64,000 bases of DNA, taken from assembly GCA_009377755.1 (NCBI GenBank), contig WHTM01000028.1, forward strand, positions 1 to 64,000. Reading direction: 5' to 3'. The translations under genes and the position numbers were made by a program. The notes below the pieces were generated by a model. It saw nothing but the letters and a program-made list of their open reading frames with translations. It had not been told where the DNA came from and did not search any database. This DNA is from Hyphomicrobiales bacterium (GTDB lineage: Bacteria; Pseudomonadota; Alphaproteobacteria; Rhizobiales; Xanthobacteraceae). Position 1 is the first letter of the stretch, and each line of letters starts with the position of its first letter. Below are positions 39,706-49,433 of this stretch, piece by piece.

Positions 39706-41514
39706 ATGAGCGAGCAAACATCCACAGAGCCGCCGAATATCCGCGCGGTCGACGTCGAAGCCTTCGCCCGCAATCTCGCCCGTATCGTGGAGGAAGGCGG
39801 CAAGGCGCTCGCAGCCTATCTGAAACCGCGCGAGCAGGGGCTGGTCAAGGATGAGCCGCCGGCTGACATCACGGACGCAGTCAAGACGCTCGGCAGCGTC
39901 GCCGAATACTGGCTGTCGGACCCCGCGCGCGCACTGGCGCTGCAAAGCGCGCTCGGCAAGGCCTACCTCGATCTCTGGGCGCACGCCGCCAAACGGCTTG
40001 CCGGCGAACGGACCCCGCCGGTTGCGGCGCCCGACCCGCGGGACAAGCGCTTTGCCGATCCGGAGTGGTCAAGCAACCAATTCTTCGATTTTCTCAAGCA
40101 GGCCTATTTGTTGAGCACGAAGTGGGCGCAGCACCTGGTCGACGATGCCGCCGGCCTCGACCCGCACACCAGGCAGAAGGCCGAGTTCTACCTGCGCCAG
40201 ATCGCCAACGCGGTCTCGCCGTCGAATTTCGTGCTCACCAACCCGGAGCTCTTGCGCGAAACCTTGAACTCGAACGCCGAGAACCTGGTCCGCGGCATGC
40301 ACATGCTCGCCGAGGACATCAAGGCCGGCCACGGCGACCTGAAGATTCGCCAGTCCGACGCCGCGCAGTTCGAGGTCGGTCGCAATCTCGCACTGACGCC
40401 CGGCAAGGTGATCTATCAGAATGAGCTGATGCAGCTCATCCAATACGCACCCACCACCGAGGACGTACTCAAGCGGCCGGTGTTAATCGTGCCGCCCTGG
40501 ATCAACAAGTTCTACATTCTCGATCTCACGCCGGACAAATCCTTCATTAAATGGTGCATCGATCAGGGGCTCACGGTGTTCGTGATCTCCTGGGTCAATC
40601 CGGACGAGCGGCTCGCCAAGAAGAACTTCGAAGAATACATGCGCGAGGGTCCGCTCACCGCGCTCGATGTCATCGACACGGTGACCGGCGAGCGCAAGGT
40701 GCACACCATCGGCTATTGCGTCGGCGGTACGCTGCTCGCGATAACGCTCGCGTATATCGCAGCGAAGCGCGACCAGCGGGTGGCATCGGCGACGTTCTTC
40801 GCCGCGCAGGTCGACTTCACCCACGCCGGCGATCTCCTCGTGTTCGTCGATGAGGAACAGATCGAGGCGCTGGAACGCCGCATGAAGGAGCGCGGCTACC
40901 TCGAAGGCAGGAAGATGGCGTCGGCCTTCAACATGCTGCGCTCCAACGACCTGGTCTGGCCGTACGTGATCAGCAACTACCTCAAAGGGAAGACGCCGGC
41001 CTCGTTCGACCTCTTGTACTGGAACTCCGACGCGACCCGCATGCCGGCGGCGAACCACTCGTTCTATCTGCGCAACTGCTATCTCGACAACAGGCTCGCC
41101 AAGGGCAGGATGGAGATCGCCGGCGTCAAGCTCGACCTGCGCAAGATCAAGGTGCCTGTCTACAATCTGGCGACGCGCGAGGACCATATTGCGCCGGCGA
41201 AATCGGTGATGCGCGGATCGAACCTGTTCGGCGGCCCGGTGAAGTTCGTGCTCACCGGGTCCGGGCATATCGCCGGCGTGGTCAACCCGCCGGCGAAGAA
41301 GAAGTATCAGTACTGGACCGGCGAGACGCCGAAAGGCGGCGACCTTGACGCCTGGCTCAGCCATGCGACCGAGCATCCCGGCTCCTGGTGGCCCGACTGG
41401 CTCGCCTGGATCACGGACAAGGACGACAAGCGGGTGAAGGCGCGCCCGCCCGGCGGCGGCAAGCTCACGCCCATCGAGGACGCGCCGGGGAGTTACGTGA
41501 GGGTGCGGGATTAG
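39706..41514 (+). CDS. phaC: Class I poly(3-hydroxyalkanoate) synthase
   Basis: A 602-residue polymerase making PHA granules from (R)-3-hydroxyacyl-CoA. The lipase-box variant GYCVGG holds the catalytic Cys ([17 protein letters not shown]). Also visible are [20 protein letters not shown], the catalytic Asp in [12 protein letters not shown] and the His in [11 protein letters not shown]. Length and the N-terminal domain fit class I, which needs no PhaE or PhaR partner. It is a single gene here; phaAB are not adjacent. Confidence 0.95.
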   Translation: MSEQTSTEPPNIRAVDVEAFARNLARIVEEGGKALAAYLKPREQGLVKDEPPADITDAVKTLGSVAEYWLSDPARALALQSALGKAYLDLWAHAAKRLAGERTPPVAAPDPRDKRFADPEWSSNQFFDFLKQAYLLSTKWAQHLVDDAAGLDPHTRQKAEFYLRQIANAVSPSNFVLTNPELLRETLNSNAENLVRGMHMLAEDIKAGHGDLKIRQSDAAQFEVGRNLALTPGKVIYQNELMQLIQYAPTTEDVLKRPVLIVPPWINKFYILDLTPDKSFIKWCIDQGLTVFVISWVNPDERLAKKNFEEYMREGPLTALDVIDTVTGERKVHTIGYCVGGTLLAITLAYIAAKRDQRVASATFFAAQVDFTHAGDLLVFVDEEQIEALERRMKERGYLEGRKMASAFNMLRSNDLVWPYVISNYLKGKTPASFDLLYWNSDATRMPAANHSFYLRNCYLDNRLAKGRMEIAGVKLDLRKIKVPVYNLATREDHIAPAKSVMRGSNLFGGPVKFVLTGSGHIAGVVNPPAKKKYQYWTGETPKGGDLDAWLSHATEHPGSWWPDWLAWITDKDDKRVKARPPGGGKLTPIEDAPGSYVRVRD

Positions 41515-41522
41515 CTTTCCGC

Positions 41523-41707
41523 TGTCGTCCCGGACGCGCCACCGATCTCGGGTTTACCCGAGATCGGCGCTTAAACTGCCCAAGTCGGCAACACCCGACT
41601 TGGGTGCGCGATCCGGGACCCGCGAATCCCGGTCTTCGTTGGTGCACGTGAGCAGCACCGGGGTACATGGGTCCCGGCTCTCGCTCCGCTCGGCCGGGAT
41701 GACAATG
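41523..41707. repeat. Composite GTCCCGGAC / CGGGACCCAT palindromes
   Basis: Two palindromic elements side by side. The first (41523-41622) has TCCCGGACGCGC and CGCGATCCGGGACC ends with inner hairpins ATCTCGGGTTTACCCGAGAT and CAAGTCGG...CCGACTTG. The second (to 41707) has CGGGGTACATGGGTCCCGGC and GGCCGGGATGAC. Confidence 0.75.
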
Positions 41708-41718
41708 GAGAGTCATTA

Positions 41719-43413
41719 TCAGAGTATCCTACCGCCCATTCCCTTTCCCCTTGCCGTCTTCTTCCCGCTCTTCGCCTTCGCGGCCATCACCGCCGAACGC
41801 GCCGGTGCGGCGTCCGTGCCGCGCATCACGTGGTAGTTCAGTTCGCCCGGGTCGGTGAGGTCGGGAACACGCCAGCCGTCAAGGTCGTATTCCGCCATGC
41901 ATTGTTCGGCAAAGCCCTTGAAGCGATCGGCATTGCCGGACGCCTGTGCGCCGAACAGGCAGTAGCGGCGAATTTCCTCTGTCGAGCCACCGTAGTTGAT
42001 CTCGTAGAGCTCGTGCCGGCCGCCGAACTCGGAGCCGAGGCAGTCCCACAAGAGCTTCATCAGCTTCACCCGCTCCTCGGCCTTGTAGCCGTTGGAACCG
42101 CGCAGATAGCGGTCGAGATAGGGCCGAACCTCGGGGTTCTTGAAGTCGCGTGCATGCGAGTTGAGGTAGATGAGGCCTGACGCCACCGTCTGCTCGATGA
42201 TGTATTTGATCTTGGTGTAGGCGATGGTGGCGATGATCGCGTAGGCGTTACCCGGATCCATGTTGGGCAGCTTGTAGTCGCCGATCCAGGGCTTCGGATC
42301 GCGTACCATGGCGTCGGACAGCGCCCAGAACAGATTGCGCCAGGCGATCACCTCGCCGACGTTCGCCTGCACGCCGCGGTAGTCCTTGGTGCCTGCCGCC
42401 TCGACCGCCTTGAGCAGGAGGCCTGCGATGAAATCGAGCTTCACGGCGAGTCGCGTGCAGCCGTGCACGACGAAGCGCGGCAGAAAGCCGGTGCGCGGGA
42501 AGAAGTTGTTGGCCTTGTCGATGTCGCCGTAAACGAACACGTTCTCCCAGGGCACCAGCACCCTGTCCATGATGAACACGGCGTCGTTCTCGTCGATGCG
42601 GCTCGACAGCGGATAATCGAACGGCGAGCCCATCGCCGTCGACGTCATCTCGTAGGACGTGCGGCAGATGAATTTTACGCCCGGCGCATTCGTGGGAAGC
42701 ATGAACACGACCGCGAACTTCTTGTCCTGTACCGGGATCAGCCCGTGGTGCGCCACGAAGGTATAGTTGGTCAGCACCGACCCGGTCGCCACCACCTTGG
42801 CGCCGGAGACGATGATGCCGGCATCGGTCTCCTTCTCGACGTGACAACAGACGTCGCCCGACTCGTTCGGCGGCCGATCGCGGTCGATCGGCGGATGGAT
42901 GATGGCGTGGTTGATGAACGGCACCCGCTCCTGGCTGAACTTGTACCACCGGCGCGCATTGTCCTGATACGGATCATAGAAGTCGGCATTGGCGCCGAGC
43001 GTTGCAAGGAACGCCGCCTTGTAGTCGGGCGCGCGGCCCATCCAGCCGTAGGTCACTTTCGCCCATTCGGCGATGGCGTTGCGCCCGGCGATGGTCTCCT
43101 CGAGCGTCGTCGGCGCCTTGAAGAAGGCGTGCGTCATGCCACCGTTGCCGGTGTCGGTCGGCAGCAGGATTTTGCCTTTGCATTTCGGATCGTGCAGAGC
43201 GTCGTACAGCCGTGCGACCATGCGTGAAGTATTGCGAAACGCCGGATGCGTGGTGACGTCCTTGACCCGCTCGCCGTAGATGTAGACTGCGCGCCCGTCG
43301 CTGAGGGAGGCGAGATACTCCTTGCCGGTCTGCGGCGCCTTGCTGGTGACCTTGCCGATGGTCTCCGGATTGACGGTTTGGGCCGACCGGTCACTGCGGG
43401 CTTTGGCTGGCAT
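41719..43413 (-). CDS. HpaB-family flavin-dependent aromatic monooxygenase (4-hydroxyphenylacetate 3-monooxygenase-like)
   Basis: A 564-residue FADH2-using hydroxylase of the HpaB family. It has the N-terminal helical domain ([20 protein letters not shown]), a beta domain with [10 protein letters not shown] and [16 protein letters not shown], then [20 protein letters not shown] and the C-terminal HpaB domain ([15 protein letters not shown]). No HpaC-type flavin reductase is adjacent. ATG 43413 (GGGGAG five bases upstream) is favoured over 43425. An IclR-type palindrome overlaps its leader. Confidence 0.88.
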   Translation of the reverse strand: MPAKARSDRSAQTVNPETIGKVTSKAPQTGKEYLASLSDGRAVYIYGERVKDVTTHPAFRNTSRMVARLYDALHDPKCKGKILLPTDTGNGGMTHAFFKAPTTLEETIAGRNAIAEWAKVTYGWMGRAPDYKAAFLATLGANADFYDPYQDNARRWYKFSQERVPFINHAIIHPPIDRDRPPNESGDVCCHVEKETDAGIIVSGAKVVATGSVLTNYTFVAHHGLIPVQDKKFAVVFMLPTNAPGVKFICRTSYEMTSTAMGSPFDYPLSSRIDENDAVFIMDRVLVPWENVFVYGDIDKANNFFPRTGFLPRFVVHGCTRLAVKLDFIAGLLLKAVEAAGTKDYRGVQANVGEVIAWRNLFWALSDAMVRDPKPWIGDYKLPNMDPGNAYAIIATIAYTKIKYIIEQTVASGLIYLNSHARDFKNPEVRPYLDRYLRGSNGYKAEERVKLMKLLWDCLGSEFGGRHELYEINYGGSTEEIRRYCLFGAQASGNADRFKGFAEQCMAEYDLDGWRVPDLTDPGELNYHVMRGTDAAPARSAVMAAKAKSGKKTARGKGMGGRIL

Positions 43414-43428
43414 GCTGCTCCCCATGTC

Positions 43429-43443
43429 GTTCGATTATCGAAC
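43429..43443. promoter_or_regulatory. IclR-type operator upstream of HpaB-family gene
   Basis: GTTCGATTATCGAAC is a perfect 15-base palindrome (arms GTTCGAT/ATCGAAC). It is nearly identical to the site at 44516-44530 on the other side of the IclR gene, and resembles the published PcaR-type box GTTCGATAATCGCAC. It lies 16 bases before the monooxygenase ATG, well placed for control. Confidence 0.65.
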
Positions 43444-43508
43444 ATAAGTGCGATTTACGAACACGTTACGTCGCCGGCATCTCGAAGACAAGTGCGCGCT
43501 ATGATCCG

Positions 43509-43619
43509 CCTCATCCTGAGGAGGCTGCGCAGCAGCCGTCTCGAAGGATGGGCCGCGGGCACAGAGCGCGCTGCCGATCCTTCGAGACGCGCTCCTTCAG
43601 AGCGCTCCTCAGGATGAGG
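43509..43619. repeat. CCTCATCCTGAGGAG palindromic repeat
   Basis: CCTCATCCTGAGGAG at the left pairs with CTCCTCAGGATGAGG at the right. Inner arms GTCTCGAAGGAT and ATCCTTCGAGAC also pair. This is a dispersed repeat type that I know from Rhizobiales. It ends eight bases before the stop of the IclR gene and could terminate transcription. Confidence 0.8.
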
Positions 43620-43627
43620 CTGAAGGA

Positions 43628-44476
43628 CTAACCGACGAACAACCCGATCTGGCCCGCAAGCGACTTGAGCTCCGGCAGGAACCGGTCGCGCATCTCGTTG
43701 CGCGTGGTGCGCGACGCATGCGTGCTGAGGTTCAACGCGGCGACGGCCTGTCCCTGGCGGTCGACGATCGGCACCGCAACCGACCGGAGCCCCCGCTCCA
43801 GTTCCTCGTCGACTAGCGCAAACCCTTGTTCGCGATCGGCCTTGACGCGATCGAACAGCGCCTGCAAGTCGGTGATAGTGTAGGGCGTCAGCGGCTCGAT
43901 GCGCGCGCTGCTCAAACGCCGCCAGATCTCGGAGTCATCGAGAAAGCCGAGCTGGATGCGTCCCATCGCGGTATGGAATGCGGTCAGCCGGCTCCCGACC
44001 GACACAGCGCCAGACATGATGCGGGTCGTCTGCACGCGCGCCACATAGACGATCTCGTCGCCCTGCAGGATCGACGCCGAGCATGACTCGCGCGTCCGCT
44101 CGCTCAAGGCGCGCATCAGCGGCAGTGCGCGCTCGATCCAGTGCTGGGTGGCCACATAAGCGAAACCGAGCCGCAGGATGTTCGGCGAGAGCGAAAAATT
44201 GCGGCCCTCCTGATCGACGTAGCCGAGCTGCGCCAACGTGCGCAGGATGCGCCGCGCGGCCGCGCGCGAAAGGTCTGCGGCGCTGGCTGCTTCCGACAGC
44301 GTCATGCTGCTCCGATCCCGGTCGAACGCCTCCAGCACCGCGAGGCCTTTCGCCAGCGTGGTCATGAATTCTTTGTCGGCCGCAATGTCAGCCATTGCGC
44401 GGCGGCGCGCCGTGGGCGGCGCGGTGTCGTCGGCCGCTGCGGGGACTGACTTGGCACGGGCGCGTGCGATTGACAC
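43628..44476 (-). CDS. IclR-family regulator (PcaR/PcaU-like)
   Basis: A 282-residue regulator. The winged HTH spans about residues 37-100 (LAKGLAVLEAFDRDRSSMTL, AADLSRAAARRILRTLAQLG), and the effector domain contains SVGSRLTAFHTAMGRIQLG and GFALVDEELERGLRSVAVPI. PcaR/PcaU relatives sense beta-ketoadipate or protocatechuate. It is divergent from the ABC binding-protein gene, with two palindromes between, and cotranscribed in orientation with the monooxygenase, so it probably controls both. Confidence 0.88.
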   Translation of the reverse strand: MSIARARAKSVPAAADDTAPPTARRRAMADIAADKEFMTTLAKGLAVLEAFDRDRSSMTLSEAASAADLSRAAARRILRTLAQLGYVDQEGRNFSLSPNILRLGFAYVATQHWIERALPLMRALSERTRESCSASILQGDEIVYVARVQTTRIMSGAVSVGSRLTAFHTAMGRIQLGFLDDSEIWRRLSSARIEPLTPYTITDLQALFDRVKADREQGFALVDEELERGLRSVAVPIVDRQGQAVAALNLSTHASRTTRNEMRDRFLPELKSLAGQIGLFVG

Positions 44477-44494
44477 TGGACCTCCACATTCTAC

Positions 44495-44530
44495 AATGGT
44501 CGATAGTCGACCATTGTTCGGTAATCGAAC
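44495..44530. promoter_or_regulatory. Two adjacent IclR-type palindromes in divergent promoter
   Basis: The first (44495-44515) has perfect arms AATGGTCGA/TCGACCATT around TAG. The second, GTTCGGTAATCGAAC (44516-44530), differs from the site at 43429-43443 by two bases. They lie between the regulator start (44476) and the binding-protein start (44626), so they may mediate autoregulation and activation. Confidence 0.65.
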
Positions 44531-44625
44531 AAGTGCGCGCCGTCAATGCGCCAAAAACGCTAGTCCGGAGGACGCCATTACGAGGTCCCGCGCTGCCCGC
44601 AGGGGCCCTCCACGGGGAGAGGCAC

Positions 44626-45951
44626 ATGGCTGAGAATCGTCGACCCATCGCATTGAGCCGCCGCAACTTCGTCGCCGGCTCTGCTGCCGCCGGAACCGCG
44701 CTTGCCGCAACGCCGCTGTTCGCGCCGGCCGTGCATGCCGCCAAGACGCTCAAGCTCGGCTATGTCAGCCCGCAGACCGGCCCGCTCGCCGCCTTCGCCG
44801 AGGCCGACAATTTCGTCATCTCCAACTTCCTCAATACTGTGAAGGGGGGCTTGAAGATTGGCAGCAGCAGCACGTATCCGGTCGAGGTCGCGGTCAAGGA
44901 CAGCCAGTCGAACCCGAGCCGCGCCGCCGATGTCGCGCGGCAGTTGATCGTCGCCGACAAGATCGACCTGATGCTGGTCGCTTCGACGCCGGAGACGACC
45001 AATCCGGTCTCCACCGTCTGCGAGCTGGAAGAGACGCCGTGCATCTCCACGGTCGCGCCGTGGCAGCCCTACTTCATCGGCCGGCAGCAAAACCCGGGAG
45101 ACCCCAAGACGTGGAAGCCGTTCAACTCGACCTTCCACTTCTTCTGGGGGCTTGAAGACGTGATCGCCGTCTTCACCAACATGTGGGGCCAGGTGGCGAC
45201 CAACAAATCGGTCGGCGGCCTGTTCCCGAACGACGGCGACGGCAATGCCTGGGGCAACAAAGTGGTTGGCTTTCCGCCGGTGCTGGACAAGCTCGGCTAC
45301 AAGCTCACCGATCCCGGCCGCTACCAGAACCTCACCGACAACTTCACGGCACAGATCACAGCGTTCAAGCGCGACAACTGCGAGATCGTCACCGGCGTCG
45401 TCATTCCGCCGGACTTCACCACCTTCTGGAAGCAGGCGCTACAGCAGGGCTACAAACCAAAGGTCGCGTCCGTCGGCAAGGCGCTGCTGTTCCCTGTCGC
45501 CCTGGAAGCGCTGGGCGCCAGCGGCAACAATCTCTCATCGGAGGTGTGGTGGTCGCCGACCCATCCGTTCAAGTCGTCGCTGACCGGCCAGTCGGCCAAG
45601 CAAATCGCCGACGCCTACGAGCAGGCAACCAAGAAACAATGGACGCAGCCGATCGGCTTTGCCCACGCGCTGTTCGAGGTTGCGGTCGACGTGCTCAAAC
45701 GCTCGGCCGAGAAGAACGATCCCAAGGCGACGGTCGCGGCGATCGCCGCCACCAAGCTCGACACCATCGTCGGCCATATCGAGTGGGGGCAGAAGAACCT
45801 GCCGCCGTTCGCGCAGAAGAACATCGCCAAGACGCCGCTGGTGGGCGGCCAGTGGCGGCTGCGCGGCGGGTCGAAGTACGACATCGTCATCACCGACAAC
45901 AAGACCGCGCCCAACATTCCCGTCGGCGGCAAGATGGAAGCGATCAGTTGA
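44626..45951 (+). CDS. ABC transporter substrate-binding protein (branched-chain amino acid/aromatic type)
   Basis: A 441-residue periplasmic binding protein (Peripla_BP_6 fold) with a twin-arginine signal (SRRNFVAGSAAAGTALA) cleaved near HAAKT. The mature part starts LKLGYVSPQTGPLAAFAEAD and has the hinge region VASTPETTNPVSTVCE. Such proteins bind amino acids or aromatic acids. No permease or ATPase gene is next to it. GGGGAGAGG precedes ATG 44626. Divergent from the IclR gene, so the ligand may be the monooxygenase substrate. Confidence 0.87.
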   Translation: MAENRRPIALSRRNFVAGSAAAGTALAATPLFAPAVHAAKTLKLGYVSPQTGPLAAFAEADNFVISNFLNTVKGGLKIGSSSTYPVEVAVKDSQSNPSRAADVARQLIVADKIDLMLVASTPETTNPVSTVCELEETPCISTVAPWQPYFIGRQQNPGDPKTWKPFNSTFHFFWGLEDVIAVFTNMWGQVATNKSVGGLFPNDGDGNAWGNKVVGFPPVLDKLGYKLTDPGRYQNLTDNFTAQITAFKRDNCEIVTGVVIPPDFTTFWKQALQQGYKPKVASVGKALLFPVALEALGASGNNLSSEVWWSPTHPFKSSLTGQSAKQIADAYEQATKKQWTQPIGFAHALFEVAVDVLKRSAEKNDPKATVAAIAATKLDTIVGHIEWGQKNLPPFAQKNIAKTPLVGGQWRLRGGSKYDIVITDNKTAPNIPVGGKMEAIS

Positions 45952-46019
45952 GCTATCAAGCAAATGGAAGCCGGCGAGTTCGGCTCCCATTTAGCCAGGC
46001 ATTTTCATAGGATAGTGGG

Positions 46020-46220
46020 ATGACTGAACCGAAACCCGAGAAGACGCTTGGGGTGCTCCAAGTTCGCGACCAGTGCTATGGGCTTTTGGACCAAGTCGCC
46101 CGCACCGGCAAGCCTGTACTCATCACAAGGATGGGCAAGCCGCTCGTTGAACTGCGGCCCGTTCAGTCTCGACGTGTGCGACGTGAGATTGCGCGCGCAA
46201 AGGGACCGCGGAAAAAATAG
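46020..46220 (+). CDS. Phd/YefM-type antitoxin, orphan
   Basis: A 66-residue protein. LGVLQVRDQCYGLLDQVART and GKPVLITRMGKPLVELRPV are the Phd/YefM N-terminal DNA-binding region, followed by a basic tail RRVRREIARAKGPRKK. No toxin (Doc, VapC or YoeB) follows; argC is convergent four bases after the stop. It is either an orphan antitoxin or a stand-alone regulator. Confidence 0.72.
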   Translation: MTEPKPEKTLGVLQVRDQCYGLLDQVARTGKPVLITRMGKPLVELRPVQSRRVRREIARAKGPRKK

Positions 46221-46223
46221 CGG

Positions 46224-47282
46224 CTATGGAAATAGCGCCACCTGATCGATTCCCATCGTCTCAGGGTACCCGAGCATCAGGTTCATGTTCTGCACCGCCT
46301 GGCCCGATGCGCCCTTGGTGAGGTTGTCGAGCGCGGAAACGACGATGGCACGGCCCGGCACGCGGTCGTTGGCGACGCCGATGAAGGTCATGTTGGAGCC
46401 GCGTACATGCCTTGTCTGCGGGGTCTCGCTGAACGGTAGCACATGCACGAACGGCTCCCGGGCATAGGCCGTGGCGAGCAGCGCGTGCAGTTCGCTCGGC
46501 GCCCGGCCCCGGCGCCCGCGCACATAGATGGTCGAGAGGATGCCGCGGTTCATCGGCACCAGATGCGGCGTAAAGGTCGCGATCACCTCGCGCCCGGCGG
46601 CCCTGGAGAGTTCCTGGTCGAGTTCGGCCATGTGCCGGTGATGCCCGACGCCATAGGCGTGGAACCCCTCCGACACCTCCGAGAACAGCATCGCCTCCTT
46701 GGCGGCGCGGCCGGCGCCCGTCATGCCCGATTTGGCATCGATCACGATCTCGTCGGTCGCGATCGCCTTCGCCTTGAGCAACGGCAGCAGCGCAAGCTGC
46801 GCACAGGTGGTGTAGCAGCCCGGATTGGCAACGAGCCGCGCAGTCTTGATCGCACGCCGATAGACCTCGACGAGACCGTAGACCGCTTCAGACTGAAGTT
46901 CCGGCGCGTGATGCTCGTGGCCATACCAGCGCGCATAGGCAGCCGGATCGGCAAGCCGGAAGTCGGCCGACAGATCGACCACCTTGGTCGCCGGCGCCTT
47001 GGTCAGCAGGTCCTTGATCACCTTCTGCGTCGTGCCGTGCGGCAGCGCGCAGAAGATCAAGTCGAGCTTGGCGGCAGCCCAGTCGATGCCCTCGATCGAT
47101 ACCAGGTGCGGCAAGTCATACGGCGAGAACTGCGGAAACACGTCGCGCATCGCCTGGCCAGCCCGGCGGTCGGCGGTGAGCAGCACGATCTCCAACCGCG
47201 GATGGCGGATCAGTAGCCGCAACAGTTCCGCCCCGGTGTAGCCGGAGGCGCCGAGAATTCCGATCCTGGCTTTGGCAGGCAT
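46224..47282 (-). CDS. argC: N-acetyl-gamma-glutamyl-phosphate reductase
   Basis: A 352-residue arginine-pathway enzyme. It has IGILGASGYTGAELLRLL (NADP), FCALPHGTTQK, DLSADFRLADPAAY, the catalytic Cys in VANPGCYTTCAQLALLP, and HRHMAELDQEL. Single gene; 47283-47490 upstream is GC-rich with no reading frame of interest. Confidence 0.95.
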   Translation of the reverse strand: MPAKARIGILGASGYTGAELLRLLIRHPRLEIVLLTADRRAGQAMRDVFPQFSPYDLPHLVSIEGIDWAAAKLDLIFCALPHGTTQKVIKDLLTKAPATKVVDLSADFRLADPAAYARWYGHEHHAPELQSEAVYGLVEVYRRAIKTARLVANPGCYTTCAQLALLPLLKAKAIATDEIVIDAKSGMTGAGRAAKEAMLFSEVSEGFHAYGVGHHRHMAELDQELSRAAGREVIATFTPHLVPMNRGILSTIYVRGRRGRAPSELHALLATAYAREPFVHVLPFSETPQTRHVRGSNMTFIGVANDRVPGRAIVVSALDNLTKGASGQAVQNMNLMLGYPETMGIDQVALFP

Positions 47283-47490
47283 GGCAGCCCTCGTTTCTTC
47301 CTTACCTCTTAAGGCCGGACGAAACAGGCCGCGGTGCTTTTGAGAAAATGTGCCGCGGAGCTTCAGCCGGCGGCACGATGACGATCACCCGAACGTCATC
47401 GCCCGTGCCACAAGGGCGCGGCGGCGACGCAATCTTATGTGACCCGTCGTGATCATACGCGTGGGCTATAAACCCGCGCCAGCCGCCCCG

Positions 47491-48840
47491 TCAAGCGCGC
47501 GCGGCGCCGCCCAGCGGCAGCGGCTGTTCCGCCAGCATCGCCGTCTCGACCAAGCGCCGCACCTCGCCGATGTCCATCCCGTGGGCGGCGATCAGGTCGC
47601 GGCAGTCCTCGACGATGGCGTCCGCGTCCTGCATCAGCTTCAGCCGCTTGAAGTTGTCGGCCTGCGCTAGGCCCATGCTCTCGCCGACGATCTCCAGCAG
47701 GTTGACGATGCGGAACGGATACTCGCCCTCGTGCGCGCACAGTTCGCGATGATCGGCGTGATAGACTGCGACCAACGCGTCGACGCCCGCCGCGCGCGCG
47801 GCATCGAGTTCGGCGCGATAGAGCTGGCGCCGGTATTCCGGCAGCGCGCGGAAGTAATTGGCCATCAGGCCGACCGCCGGTTGGCCGAGGTCGACCAGTT
47901 CGACGCCCGGCACCGCCCGCAGGATCGCTTCCGCCGCGGTCACCACGCCGGGAATTCCGGGGTGCCGATGCAGCGCGATGCGCATGTCGACGCGTTGGCG
48001 CAGCATCGGCCGCAGCGCATCGAGCCGGCTGCCGAGATACACCATGAACGGCGTCATCTCGAACGGCCGCGACCCGCGCGCCTTCTCGACCGTCGGCAGC
48101 GTCGTCTCTGAGAACTGCACGTAGCAGCTCGGGCACCAGGCGAGCACCTGGCCGCTCTTGCCCTGCGCCAGCCTGTCGGCCGTGCCGGTCGCCATGCGGC
48201 CGGTGGTCTCGGTATCGCCCGAACGCATGTGCACGACGCCGCAGCAATGGCTCGGGCCCCCCATGACGCGATAGCTGACGCCGAGAGCATCCATGATGTC
48301 GAGCGCGAGCAGCGCGATGTGCGGCGTCTTGAGCACGTTGCAGCCGGTGTAGAACACAAAATCGGGGCGCTCGTCGCCCGCCGCCGCGGCGGGTGCGAGC
48401 GAGCGTGCCTTGCTGCTCTGGCCGAGGCGCAGAAGCTGTTCGTTGGTGAGCTGCAGCTTGGCGATGACGTTGACGCCGTCCGCGACTGCGCGATAGCCCA
48501 TCACGCCCTTGCGCCGCTGTTCCGGCAACGGATCGCGCCCCTTTGCCATGGCGATGCGTGCCATCGACAGCATGAAGCGCGGATTGACGCCGTAGTCGCA
48601 GGCCGTGATGCAGTCGCCCGAGAGGATGCAGCCCTCCGCCCACTTGCGCGAGGCTTCGGGCCCTTCACCGCTGCGCAGGATCTCCAGCACCCCCGCGACG
48701 ACGGCTTGCGGATCGGCGCCGGCGACGCCGGCCGGCTCCTTGACCGGACAGGCTTCGAAGCATTTGCCGCAGCGCGTGCAGGCGTCGAGGATGTGCTCGA
48801 CCCGGCCGGCCAATGCGGCCTCGAACGTCATTTCGGTCAC
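47491..48840 (-). CDS. Fe-S/CCG-domain oxidoreductase, HdrD/GlcF-like
   Basis: A 449-residue (Fe-S)-binding protein. The first 4Fe-4S site is CTRCGKCFEACP. A second, atypical one is CILSGDCITACDYGVNP. The first CCG-type domain has GCNVLK, GGPSHCCGVVHM and WCPSCYVQF, and the second CCG domain has lost most cysteines (HADHRELCAHEG remains). Relatives are electron-transfer subunits of heterodisulfide reductase or glycolate/lactate oxidases. GTG 48840 has a better leader than ATG 48831; the partner subunit is not adjacent. Confidence 0.78.
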   Translation of the reverse strand: MTEMTFEAALAGRVEHILDACTRCGKCFEACPVKEPAGVAGADPQAVVAGVLEILRSGEGPEASRKWAEGCILSGDCITACDYGVNPRFMLSMARIAMAKGRDPLPEQRRKGVMGYRAVADGVNVIAKLQLTNEQLLRLGQSSKARSLAPAAAAGDERPDFVFYTGCNVLKTPHIALLALDIMDALGVSYRVMGGPSHCCGVVHMRSGDTETTGRMATGTADRLAQGKSGQVLAWCPSCYVQFSETTLPTVEKARGSRPFEMTPFMVYLGSRLDALRPMLRQRVDMRIALHRHPGIPGVVTAAEAILRAVPGVELVDLGQPAVGLMANYFRALPEYRRQLYRAELDAARAAGVDALVAVYHADHRELCAHEGEYPFRIVNLLEIVGESMGLAQADNFKRLKLMQDADAIVEDCRDLIAAHGMDIGEVRRLVETAMLAEQPLPLGGAARA

Positions 48841-48896
48841 CGGCGACCCCGTTCGCTCTTTCCGCGCGTAGGATAGTCGCTCGAACAGGCCGTGGC

Positions 48897-49055
48897 CAGG
48901 GCTGTCCCCGGCGCAGCGCGCGTGAAACGGTGCGCTGCAGACTCGGGACTCGGTTTCGAGTTCAATTTGCGAGACTTCAATGAGCGCCCGAAGTCGCGAA
49001 CACCCGGGGAGCGCCCGACTTCGGGTGTGCTGCACCGCGTCCGGGGCACGCAAGG
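48897..49055. repeat. GTCCCCGG...CCGGGGCAC composite palindrome
   Basis: It begins CTGTCCCCGGCGCAG and ends GCGTCCGGGGCACGC, with inner hairpin arms GCGCCCGAAGTCG and CGCCCGACTTCGGG and a near-repeat GACTCGGGACTCGG. It is another variant of the GTCCCGGAC-type intergenic elements. Confidence 0.65.
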
Positions 49056-49060
49056 TGAAC

Positions 49061-49228
49061 TTATAGCACCGGATTCCAGTTCACCGGCACCATGCGGTAC
49101 CCGCTGCCCGCCCTCTCCATGTGGCCGAGCGCCGGGAACGGGAAATGGTAGCCCGATAGGAGGATTCGGTCGGTCGCCAGCATGTCGTAGAGCTTGCGGC
49201 GCGTACGCGCGCCCTGCTCGCCGTCCAT
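49061..49228 (-). pseudogene. C-terminal remnant of MBL-fold metallo-hydrolase
   Basis: The minus strand encodes 55 residues ending in TAA: MDGEQGARTRRKLYDMLATD then YHFPFPALGHMERAGSGYRM and VNWNPVL. This matches the C-terminal end of Tat-exported MBL-fold hydrolases (HFPFPAxGHxEKxGxGYR). The some 270 residues of the metal-binding domain are missing upstream, where 49229-49433 shows no gene. A short real ORF is unlikely. Confidence 0.65.
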
Positions 49229-49433
49229 GTCACCGCCCGTGTGAGATTCTACCGATCAGCGCGCAACCCGGAACGGAAATAAGCGCGTCGAAAGTGGTGT
49301 TGAGCAGTTGGCCTCCGGCACGAACTCGCCGGGCCGACCATGCCCAGTCCAAATTTCGGTACCCCCCGCATTCGTTCACCCGAACGTGACCGCGGCGGCC
49401 GCCGATGCAAGCCGCGGGCGCTGGCCGCCGCCC

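Noticed and set aside
39304-39984. 226-codon minus-strand frame before and inside phaC
   Set aside because: Low-complexity translation, overlaps the phaC start antisense, no motif and no ribosome site.
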